The position numbers and the translations under genes are program-made. This document shows, piece by piece, positions 54,501 to 64,000 of a stretch of DNA of 64,000 bases. How positions within the stretch are numbered: the stretch's first letter is position 1; every line of letters starts with the position of its first letter. Under the pieces are notes generated by a model. The model did no database searches, was not told where the DNA came from, and saw nothing but the letters and a program-made list of their open reading frames with translations. The stretch comes from Ficedula albicollis (taxonomy: Eukaryota; Chordata; Aves; Passeriformes; Muscicapidae), in contig NC_021679.1 in the NCBI RefSeq assembly GCF_000247815.1, forward strand, positions 37,845,810-37,909,809, written 5' to 3'.

Positions 54501-54811
54501 GCCTGGGGAAGGGAAAGTGCAGGGCTAACCAGTCTCCCCAGTCCCTCCCCCATCCCTGCTTTTCCCTGCACAGCTTTTCTTGGGAAGGGATTTCCATCTG
54601 TGCCAGAACGTGCAGGGATTTTGTGCCTGGGATCGTTTCCCCCTGGGATTAATTGAAGATTTGTTTTATTAGTGCCCTAATCCATATCTGCATCCATTGC
54701 CCTCCCACCTCAGCCAGGATTTGTTCTCCCTGCAGCTCTGCTGTGGGAGCAGGACACCTGGTGGCACTGGCTGTGGTGTCCTGCTCACCTGTCTGGTGCT
54801 GTCTGGTTCTG
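51556..54811. other. Intronic DNA, no exon seen
   Basis: Ordinary unique-looking DNA. Two small CpG-enriched patches, near 51715-51775 and 52095-52170, are too short to call islands. No coding sequence is recognised. Confidence 0.5.
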
Positions 54812-55051
54812 TTTTCCCTGAAAGCTGTGGGATTCAAGGGGCATGGAGCAGTCTGTGGGTGGGGTGTGGGATTATGGCAGGTAAAATACTCACAGAGTGG
54901 CTGAGGCATCACCAAAGCTTTTCTAGCCCAGGAATTGTCCAGTTTGGAGCGGAGGCCCCAGTGTAGCAGAAGTGCCCTGGGAGGATGAAGGAAGGTGTTT
55001 GTTATCCCTTTGCATTCCAGAGAAAAAGCTGTAGGAAATGTAACAAAATTC
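54812..55051 (+). repeat. Unclassified repeat pair X, copy 1
   Basis: About 240 bases ('gctgtgggattcaagg', 'ggcatcaccaaagcttttct', 'agtgccctgggaggatgaag') that recur at 56466-56712 with about 10% difference and small indels. The divergence argues for an old dispersed repeat, not an assembly copy. Confidence 0.85.
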
Positions 55052-55689
55052 AGGCAATACTGCAGGAACAGGGATGAGGTGCCTGCAGTACCCATGACCA
55101 TGAAATAAAAAAATCCCTCAGATACAAGACCTAGTTTCCATTTTTTGGCTTTTTTGTGAGGGATCCCACAATTTTCGAGCAATTCCTTTGTGTCTGTCAC
55201 TGAGGGAAAACTTGCACAACCCTTCCCAGGATGGGAAAACCGATGGAGTTTACTTGACAGAGGCTCAGTGGAGGAGGTTTATATATTAAATACCTTTTAA
55301 TTAAAGGTGAGGAAACCAAGATGTGGTGAGATTAAGGACCAGTTCTGTGCAGAGGCTCAGTGGCTAGTCAGGACTAGATTTTCAAACGAGCTCAGCTCCT
55401 CTTCAGGTAATAAATGAACAACCGGATTTTCCAAGCATCCCATCCCGTTTAGAGCTGAGCCCTTCCAGCTGGGCTCTCATTGCCAGTGGCAAGTGGCCAC
55501 CCCCGGCACAGGGAGGGTGTTGCTGTCCCTCTGGAGTTGTTTACAGCAGAAGTGGCTCCCTGGAGCAGGAGGAGGAGGAGCAGGAGCTCGGGGCTGTGAG
55601 CACTTTTTGTTGTGCTTCATCAGTGCTGGGGTTCAGCATCATCCATGTTGCACCCAGCCAGGAAAATGAAGGGTTTGGAGAGTGAATCC
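55052..55689. other. Intronic DNA, no exon seen
   Basis: No recognisable gene or repeat. Confidence 0.5.
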
Positions 55690-56300
55690 TATGGAGAGAG
55701 GATGAGGGAGCTGGGAAAGGGCTGGAGAATTCCTGGGGGAAATGGGAAAGGGCTGGAGAATTCCTGAGGGAAATGGAGAAGGGCTGGAGAATTCCTGAGG
55801 GAAATGGGGAAGGGCTGGACAATTCCTGAGGGAAATGGGGAAGGGCTGGAGAATTCCTGAGGGAAATGGGAAAGGGGCTAGAGAATTCCTGAGGAAATGG
55901 GAAGGGGCTGGAGAATTGCTGAGGGAAATGGGAAAGGGGCTGGAGAATTCCTGAGGAAATGGGAAGGGGCTCAGGCTGGAGCAAAGGAGGATCCCGAGGG
56001 ATCTTTTCCCTCTCTGGAATTCCCTGCCAGGAGGGCACAGCCGGGGGGATTTGGGATCTGCTCCCAGGAACGGGGACAGGAGGAGAGGGAACAGCCCCAG
56101 GGCAGGGCAGGGTGGACAGCAAGAAGAATTCCTTCCCTGAGAGGGCTGTAAAACATTGGAATGTGCAGCCCAGGGAGGTTTGGAGGTGTCCAGGGGAACC
56201 TGAAGTGGCACTCGGAGCTCCGGGCTGGGGACAAGGTGGGCATCAGGCACACGACCTTGGAATGCTTTTCCAGCCTCAGTGAAACTGTGATTCCATGGAA
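55690..56300 (+). mobile_element. CR1-type element with internal 30-bp minisatellite
   Basis: After eight or so ~30-bp units ('gggctggagaattcctgagg', 55707-55960) it runs through 'ggatcccgagggatcttttc', 'ggaacggggacaggaggaga', 'agcccagggaggtttggagg' and 'ggcatcaggcacacgacctt' to 'gtgattccatgg'. This is a long CR1-type 3' region in sense order. Confidence 0.78.
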
Positions 56301-56465
56301 TTCTCCATCAGCTAAAGTGGAGCTCCTGAGAGCTCCCCTGAGAGTGGCAGGGCTGTGTGGGTTTAAGCAGATGGTTAAACCAAGGATGTGCCGAAGGAGA
56401 GTTAAAATTATCAAGACATAATCATCTATTTTGGTGCCTTTGTTGAATTGGTGCTGGGAATGTTT

Positions 56466-56712
56466 TCTGTTTTCCCTGAAGGCTGTGGGATTCAAAGGGC
56501 ATGGAATAGTCTGTGGGTGGGGTGTGGGATTATTGCAGGTAGAAATACTCAATCTGAGGGACACAGAGTGACTGAGGCATCACCAAAGCTTTTCTAGCCC
56601 AGGAATTGTCCAGTTTGGAGTGGAGGCTCCAGTGTAGCAGAAGTGCCCTGGGAGGATGAAGGAAGGTGTTTGTTATCCCTTTATATTCCAGAAAAAAGCT
56701 GTAGGAAATGTA
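56466..56712 (+). repeat. Unclassified repeat pair X, copy 2
   Basis: Second copy of the 54.8-kb repeat, carrying an extra ~16-base stretch ('atctgagggacacag'). Confidence 0.85.
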
Positions 56713-56847
56713 GCAAAATGTATTTTCCTGTGGAGATGCTGAAATTGCCACTGTGTGTCCGTGAGAGGTGGCTGCAGGAAGCTCCATGTCACAGGGAATG
56801 ACAAATTTGGAACATTCTGCCATCATGCTGAGAGGTTGTGTCCATAT

Positions 56848-57234
56848 CCTGCATTCCAGCACCCTGGGACAGTGCAAGGTGTCCCTGCCCATGGGACCTG
56901 CATGTCCCTTCCAACCTGAACACTTCTGGGATTCTCTAAATCTGTGGTTCCATGAAAAGTGGGTGCCTGGGAGCCCATCCTTTGGAAAAACAGACAGGGC
57001 AGCATTCCCTGCTCCCTGAATTCAGGAGGGAACTGAAATCCAGAGCTGCCTCCTTTCATCCAGGTGGAGCCTGGTGCCACTTGGCCCAGAGGGGTGTTGG
57101 ATGTCCCTGCCCATGGGACCTGCATGTCCCTTCCAACCTGAACACTTCTGGGATTCTCTAAATCTGTGGTTCCATGAAAAGTGGGTGCCTGGGAGCCCAT
57201 CCTTTGGAAAAACAGACAGGGCAGCATTCCCTGA
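56848..57234 (+). mobile_element. CR1 3' fragment with 132-bp tandem duplication
   Basis: 'caccctgggacagtgcaagg' and 'tgtcccttccaacctgaaca' are CR1. The segment 56881-57012 recurs at 57103-57234 (offset 222), and the second copy ends exactly where the Lys/Asp-type repeat begins. Confidence 0.8.
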
Positions 57235-57716
57235 GATGGAGAAGGAGATGGAGATGGAGAAAGAGATGAACAGCAAGAAGTACAAGGAGAAGGAGAGGGA
57301 GAAGGAAAAGGAGATGGAGAAAGGAGAAGGAGATGGACAAGGAGATGGGCAAGGAGAAGGAGATGGACGAGGAGAAGGAGAAGGAGATGGACAAGGAGGA
57401 CAAGGAGAAGGACAGGGAGAAGGAGAAAGGCAAGGACATGGAGATAGACGGACAAGGAGGTGAACAAAGAGATGGACAAGGAGAAGGAAAAGGACATGGA
57501 CAAGGACAGGGGGATGGACAAGGACAGGGACAAGTACAAGTGAAAGGACAGGGACAGGGACAAGGACAAGGGCAGGGGCAGGGACAGGGACAACTACAAG
57601 GACAAGGACAGGGGCAGGGGCAGGGACAAGTACAAGGACAAGGACAAGGACAAGGACAAGTACAAGTACAAGGGCAGGGGCAGGGGCAGGGGCAGGGCAG
57701 GGCAGGGCAGGGAGGA
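57235..57716 (+). repeat. Purine-rich repeat, partial copy of the 63.4-kb Lys/Asp-rich segment
   Basis: Nearly identical to 63364-63749 at an offset of 6129 bases, then degenerates into (GGACAA)n/(GGGCAG)n. No splice acceptor precedes it; it is joined directly to duplicated CR1 sequence. The frame changes of the 63.4-kb copy are present here too. Confidence 0.9.
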
Positions 57717-57943
57717 GCCGTCTGGGGTTGCTGCGGGCAGTGCCCAGGCTCCGTGGCTGCTGCGCTGGCAGTCGTGCCCGCAGCGCTGCCGGGGACAAGT
57801 ACAAGGACAAGGACAAGGACAAGGACAAGTACAAGTACAAGGGCGGGGCAGGGCAGGGAGGGGCCGTCTGGGGTTGCTGCGGGCAGTGCCCAGGCTCCGT
57901 GGCTGCTGCGCTGGCAGTCGTGCCCGCAGCGCTGCCGGGGGAG
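57717..57943. repeat. 80-bp GC-rich duplication with (GGACAA)n between
   Basis: Bases 57717-57797 ('gccgtctggggttgctgcgg' onward) recur at 57863-57943, separated by ~65 bases of GGACAA-type repeat. Confidence 0.88.
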
Positions 57944-58127
57944 CTGAGCTCGCTCTGCTCCCTCTGCTGCCTTTCCCGGCACTGTGCTGTGCCTGCTTCC
58001 AAGAGTTCTCTGCTGTGAGCTCGCGGTGAGGAGCAGCAGGGGCGGCTTCACCTGGCATTCCCCATCCCACCCAGAGCAGGGAACGTGTCCCTGCCCCAGG
58101 ATGCTCCAAAAACCTCCCTGAGGAAAT

Positions 58128-58217
58128 CAGCTTTGGTTTTTACTGCAGAATCCATGGACATCTCTGGTGGCCAGCTTTGGTTTTTACTGCAGAATCCGTG
58201 GACATCTCTGGTGGCCA
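58128..58217. repeat. 44-bp tandem duplication
   Basis: 'cagctttggtttttactgca' to 'ctctggtggc' occurs twice in succession with one base change. Confidence 0.9.
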
Positions 58218-58230
58218 GAGTTCATTCATC

Positions 58231-58395
58231 TTAAAACTGCAACAACTTGACTTAAGAAAGATTTATTACTTTCCCCTAGTCCTGCCTCGTTTTCCACAGC
58301 GATTTTTAAGCACAGATTTGTGGGTTTGCTGCGGGAATTGCTGAAGGAAAGGATGCCAAAAGCCTCACTTCGAGTTGTTATTCTAATTTTTACAC
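58231..58395 (+). repeat. Unclassified repeat pair Y, copy 1
   Basis: 'cattcatcttaaaa', 'gcaacaactt', 'gcacagatttgtgggtttgc' and 'gttgttattctaatttt' recur at 60073-60242 at about 90% identity. Confidence 0.85.
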
Positions 58396-60072
58396 TCCAA
58401 CACTCTCCTGAGGGTGTTGCTGTTTTGGGGGATGTGCACCATGGATTGCTGCTCCCCCAGATCCCAAACAGCCAGGACCCATTTCCCTGAGCTGGATGGG
58501 GATCCCAGCAAACCCTCCAGAGAGTGCAGGGGGCAAGGAGAGCAGGGCATTCTCCAAGGAGTTAGAAATTAACTCAGCAGATTTGTCAGAAGCAAGGTGG
58601 TTTTTTAAAGCCCTTTTCATGCATTTCCCCCTCTCACACCCACAATTTATTTTAAGCAGGTGCACAAGCAGCAGGAGCCTGGCACAGAGGGATGGGAGGG
58701 ATTTGGAGCTGCCCAGCCTGGCCTTGGACACTTCCAGGGATCCAGGGACAGCCTCACCTTGTCCCCACCCTCCCAGGGATTCCTCCCCCACGTCCCATCT
58801 AATCTTGTACCTCATCCTGCATCAGTTTGGTGTCAGATCTGTTGGGTTGGTGGATAAAATAATAATTTCCCCCCACTGTATTTTTGTTTTTTATTACTAT
58901 TATTGTTGCAAGCCAGCTTTTAGACACCACAGCAATAAGACTTTTAACCAATTAACATGTAAAGATCATTTTCCTGGTGTGGTTTTAACCAGTTAAAGTA
59001 TAAAGAACATTTTCCTGGTGTGGATGAGGAGATGAGGGGGGTGGAGGAGCAGAGGGATGATCTGTGCTCATCCCTTCCGTGCTGGGAAGGGCTCTTGGCT
59101 GGAGCTGCTGCCCCAAAGGAGTGGGTGTAGGATGGGCTGCTGTGAGCTGCAGTGTGCAGGAGCCTCCAGCTTCCTGCTCTCTCCTCTTTATTTGTCTTTG
59201 CTTTGTCCACAGCCCCTGCCTGGACTCTGCTGCCCAGCTTTTCCTTCCCAAGCAGGATTTCTGAGGGTGGGGAGGAGTTAAATGCTGCCTGGAGTATCAA
59301 AGCACTGGGAGTTTTCCATGGACAATAAAGGGGAATTAATCACAAAAATAGCTGTTATTAAAATCAAACTGCCAGGGGATTTTTTGGGTATCTGATCAGG
59401 GAAGTCAGGAGATAAAATATGAGTGAAATCTTAGCTTGGTTTAGGCTGAGGGTTTATTGCTGTTTTCTTCTCTCTGAGCAGGATTGCAGTTCTCTACTCG
59501 GACTTTTCAGAAATTTCCAGCCCTGGTTGTGCTTCCCACGTTGTGCAAGGCCAGGGATGACCCCAGGGAGCAATTCCTGTGTCTGGGGGAGCTGTGTCCC
59601 TGCCCTGCAGTCCCACACAGGGAAAATTCCCAGTGACATCAAAAGGAAGGGGATGGCCGAGCAGGGAACACGAGATCAACCCCAGGGATGAAAATTTATG
59701 TAAATCTGAGCCACTGGAACACCTCAGAGCCCTGAGCTGCCTCAATCACCTTTTTTGCATCTGGCATTTATTTCTGCCATAGGTGGCTCAGCAGTGAGCA
59801 AGGAGAGCCGTGTTTCAAATTAATTCCTGTTAATTGAGGTTGTTCCCGTTTCTCTGTCCCCTCTCCTCACCTTTTGTCATCCTGGATGGCAATTTAATTG
59901 GGTCAGGATCACTATTTTTGGTTTGGCTGGGGACACAATGAGCTCAGGCAGCAGCAGCACTGATAATGAAAAGCCAAATTAATTCCTGATGAATTTGGAA
60001 CAGCTGAGGTCTGGCTGGGTGGCTGAAGCAGGGATGTGACCCCCACAGCCTGGCTGGACATCTCCACTGCTC
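58396..60072. other. Intronic DNA, no exon seen
   Basis: Holds one CR1 fragment (58695-58815) and an imperfect two-copy ~45-bp repeat near 58935-59030 ('acattttcctggtgtgg'). Otherwise nothing is recognised. Confidence 0.5.
58695..58815 (-). mobile_element. CR1 LINE 3'-end fragment
   Basis: The + strand reads 'ctggccttggacacttccag', 'ggatccagggacagcctcac', 'ccaccctcccagggattcct', in reverse-complement CR1 order. Confidence 0.75.
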
Positions 60073-60242
60073 ATTCATCTTAAAATTGCAACAACTTGTC
60101 TTAAAAAAGCTTTTATTGCTTTCCCTAGTCCTGCCCCGTTGTCCACAGTGATTTTTAAGCACAGATTTGTGGGTTTGCTGTGGGAATTGCTGAAGGAAAG
60201 GGTGCCAAAAGCCTCACTTCAAGTTGTTATTCTAATTTTTGT
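60073..60242 (+). repeat. Unclassified repeat pair Y, copy 2
   Basis: Second copy of the 58.2-kb repeat, same orientation, similar divergence. Confidence 0.85.
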
Positions 60243-61230
60243 CCAAAAATTTGTTGTTTACTTCACTGCAGATATGTACACATGGCACCAGCAGCTGGGA
60301 TGGATTCTGCTTTCTCTGAGTGGTGTAATTCTGAAATAATCCCTGTTCCTGGGTTCTCACTAAGGCTCTGAGCCCAGCAGGGCTGTAGAGCTGTTTATAT
60401 ACAGAATTTTGGGGTTAATATATGGTGAGCCAGCAAGATGTTTTGTTCTCAGTTTAAAGTGGGTTTGTCAGCGTTTTTTCTGGTATTTTACTGAAAAATA
60501 GAACAAAACAAGAGGCAGAAAAAAATCTCTATGTCTTCTCTTTGACCCACATGCCTGGACTGGCTTTTTGGGCTGCCAAGGAGGGGTCAGAGAGTTGACA
60601 GGAATTAACTCAGGGACACAGAATTCCACACACAACATGTAGGAAGTATCTCCACAAGAACTGGAATACTTGCCTTGCACTTCCTTTAACAGGGTGGAGA
60701 TGAAATGATGGGCATCAGGGTTGGGGGGAATGAGGGAATTTCGGGGAGTGGGGGCTGGGTTGGAGTCCTGCGGAGCAGTGGGGGTTTTGGGATTTTTTGG
60801 GAATGTGTCTGTCCTGAGCACACTCCCAGGTGTGGATGTGCCCCAGAGTTACCTGGATAGTGGTGCTGCAGCAGAGGGGATGTGACACCTGGATTTCCTG
60901 GAAGACCACCCAGGAGCACAGGGTGTGTTTACAGAGCTGCTGTTTCCCCTTCTCCCCAAACTCCCTGTGCTTTTTCTGTGTCTCTGCTCTGGTGGAGGGC
61001 TGGGATGCTCCGCTCTGCATTTCCAGCTGCTGGAGCTGCAGGAGTGGGAATTTTGGGCAGCAGCAGAGATCATGTGTTCTGGGGCTGCTGTGATGCCCAA
61101 CCTGCATCCCAGAGCATCCAGAAGGAAGCAGAGCCTTCCACAATCTTCCCTCATTTTTTTTCCCTCCCTATTTCTCCCATTTTTTAGTTTTCCCCTTATG
61201 ACAAGAAGGACATTGAAAGGCTGGAGCATG
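60243..61230. other. Intronic DNA, no exon seen
   Basis: No gene or clear repeat. Confidence 0.5.
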
Positions 61231-61897
61231 GCCAGGGAAGGGAATGGAGCTGGGAAAGGGGCTGGAGAATTCCTGAGGGAGATGGGAAAGGGCTGAAGAA
61301 TTCCTGAGGGAAATGGGAAAGGGCTGGAGAATTCCTGAGAGAAATGGGAAAGGGCTGGAGAATTCCTGAGGGAAATGGGAAAGGGCTGGAGAATTCCTGA
61401 GAGAAATGGGAAAGGGCTGGAGAATTCCTGAGGGAAATGGGAAAGGGCTGGAGAATTCCTGAGAGAAATGGGAAAGGGCTGGAGAATTCCTGAGGGAAAT
61501 GGGAAAGGGCTGGAGAATTCCTGAGAGAAATGGGAAAGGGCTGGAGAATTCCTGAGGGAAATGGGAAAGGGCTGGAGAATTCCTGAGAGAAATGGGAAAG
61601 GGCTGGAGAATTCCTGAGGGAAATGGGAAAGGGCTGGAGAATTCCTGAGAGAAATGGGAAAGGGCTGGAGAATTCCTGAGGGAAATGGGAAAGGGCTGGA
61701 GAATTCCTGAGAGAAATGGGAAAGGGCTGGAGAATTCCTGAGGGAAATGGGAAAGGGCTGGAGAATTCCTGAGAGAAATGGGAAAGGGCTGGAGAATTCC
61801 TGAGGGAAATGGGAAAGGGCTGGAGAATTCCTGAGAGAAATGGGAAAGGGCTGGAGAATTCCTGAGGGAAATGGGAAAGGGCTGGAGAATTCCTGAG
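61231..61897. repeat. 30-bp minisatellite with 60-bp higher-order alternation
   Basis: About 21 units of 'ggctggagaattcctgaggg' plus 'aaatgggaaa'. Successive units alternate GAGGG and GAGAG almost without exception, giving a 60-bp dimer. Same unit as the shorter array at 55.7 kb, and derived from the same CR1-type element. Confidence 0.96.
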
Positions 61898-62800
<903 letters not shown>

Positions 62801-63012
62801 AAGCTCTTTCCAGAGCACTGAGCGTTGTTAATCTTTAAATGCAGCAAATCCAGTGTGGTAATTAGTTATGCAAATGGGGTTAAGGAGGGGGTCAAACCAT
62901 GGGGAAGGAGGAGGGAATCCACCTCCCCTGGGTGCTGTCGGGGCAGGAGCCTGTAGGGCAGCTGTGCCCTGGCTTTTCATGGCTCTCCACATAAACTTCA
63001 GACTTTTGGGAG

Positions 63013-63170
63013 CATCCTGTGAAACTTTCAGTGGAATCCTGGAATAGTTTGAGCTTGAAAGATCCTGTAGAATTTACAGTGATCATGGAATGCTGGAATG
63101 GTTTGGGTTTGAAGGATCCTGTAAAACTTTCAGTGATTGTGGAATGCTGGAATGATTTGGGCTGGAAGGA
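63013..63170 (-). repeat. CR1 3'-terminus tandem repeat, about three ~55-bp units
   Basis: Each unit joins a CR1 end ('tggaatgctggaatggtttg' or similar) to 'gatcctgtaaaactttcagt'. An undetermined base (N) follows at 63171, the only N in the window. Confidence 0.75.
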
Positions 63171-63243
63171 NATGGAATAACCCTGGAAATGTCCCCTCGC
63201 TGTCCCCGCGATGTCACCGAGTGTCCCCTCTCTGTCCCCGCAG

Positions 63244-63924
63244 GAGCAGCTGCGGCGATTGAGGAGTGCGGAGCTGAGCGCGGACCCGGGCGGGGACAGG
63301 GACAGGGACAGGGACAAGGACAAGGACAAGGACAAGGACAAGGACAAGGACAAGGACAGAGGAGATGGAGAAGGAGATGGAGATGGAGAAAGAGATGAAC
63401 AGCAAGAAGTACAAGGAGAAGGAGAGGGAGAAGGAAAAGGAGATGGAGAAAGGAGAAGGAGATGGACAAGGAGATGGGCAAGGAGAAGGAGATGGACGAG
63501 GAGAAGGAGAAGGAGATGGACAAGGAGGACAAGGAGAAGGACAGGGAGAAGGAGAAAGGCAAGGACATGGAGATAGATGGACAAGGAGGTGAACAAAGAG
63601 ATGGACAAGGAGAAGGAAAAGGACATGGACAAGGACAGGGGGATGGACAAGGACAGGGACAAGTACAAGTGAAAGGACAGGGACAGGGACAAGGACAAGG
63701 GCAGGGGCAGGGACAGGGACAACTACAAGGACAAGGACAAGGACAAGGACAAGGGCAGGGACAGGGACAAGGACAAGGACAAGGACAAGGACACGGACAG
63801 GGACAGGGACAGGGACAGGGACAAGGACACGGACAAGGACAAGGACAAGGACAGGGACAAGGACAAGGACAAGGACAAGGACACGGACAGGGACAAGGAC
63901 ACGGACAAGGAGGAGGCGAGGAAG
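63244..63924 (+). CDS. Lys/Asp/Glu-rich exon-like segment, frame disturbed
   Basis: Not recognised as a known gene. Seen: a pyrimidine-rich acceptor ending CCCCGCAG, then EQLRRLRSAELSADPGG, then alternating Lys-Asp/Arg-Asp, and at the far end DKEEARK before a GTGAGG donor. The segment is 681 bases (227 codons) and both ends are in one frame. Inside, the Lys/Glu-rich reading moves through all three frames (near 63360, 63455 and 63575), as three +1 shifts would produce, and the entry frame meets TAG (63574) and TGA (63670). Either a real charged linker exon, of the sort found in splicing-related proteins, damaged by assembly errors or decay, or a purine-rich minisatellite with chance splice signals. 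If real, it is a different gene from FMNL2 or a misjoined piece. Confidence 0.35.
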
Positions 63925-64000
63925 GTGAGGCTGAAACCATTTCGGCCTGAAATTTTGGGGTGTTTTGGAGTCTCTCACCCCAAAATCTCGAATTTTCGGT

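Overview
This is vertebrate, almost certainly avian and probably songbird, nuclear DNA. The main evidence is about twenty fragments of the avian LINE CR1 in both orientations, recognised by the CR1 3' end (a 'tttgggttggaaggg' block and its complement, ending in 'tgattctgtga'-like repeats). A second interspersed family, probably a retroviral LTR, is present in four copies. There are no bacterial-type genes, operons, tRNAs, rRNAs or CRISPR arrays. No undescribed biological system could be demonstrated here.

One gene segment is clear. Bases 19285-19401 (+) encode the first 39 residues of a formin-like protein, best matched to FMNL2 (N-terminus MGNAGS, then [13 protein letters not shown]). It has a near-perfect Kozak context, a GC-rich 5' UTR inside a CpG island, and a consensus GTGAGC splice donor. 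What follows to the right end is read as FMNL2 intron 1, which is very long in other vertebrates. What precedes it is 5' flanking DNA. A second, doubtful coding segment lies at 63244-63924. It is Lys/Asp/Glu-rich, is bounded by good splice signals, and its frame is disturbed. A partial copy lies 6.1 kb upstream.

The most striking feature is ten uninterrupted runs of C (32 to 1889 bases, 6085 bases in all, 9.5% of the window), every one on the + strand. They interrupt tandem repeats or GC-rich DNA. At least four are flanked by the same short sequence on both sides, as if two overlapping contig ends had been joined with spurious filler. I read them as assembly artefacts, possibly two-colour 'dark-cycle' poly-G reads used for gap filling. 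All long proline or glycine reading frames across them are spurious. Two of the runs flank FMNL2 exon 1, so part of its promoter and 5' UTR and the start of intron 1 are missing.

Layout: 1-18 kb, 5' flank with CR1 and LTR fragments, a 31-bp VNTR, a small CpG cluster near 2.6 kb, a 78-bp tandem repeat and several AT-rich candidate regulatory elements. 18-21.3 kb, an 81-bp CR1-derived minisatellite, then the FMNL2 CpG island with exon 1 and three poly-C runs. 21-37 kb, intronic DNA with 12-bp and 39-bp minisatellites. 37-45.5 kb, a (CTCCTT)n tract, the largest poly-C run and a near-identical 1046-bp-offset tandem duplication. 45.8-46.8 kb, a 292-bp-arm inverted repeat. 47-50 kb, a 112-bp higher-order minisatellite and an (ATTCT)n/(ATTCC)n array. 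51-64 kb, LTR, CR1 and dispersed repeat pairs, two related 30-bp minisatellites and the Lys/Asp-rich repeats.
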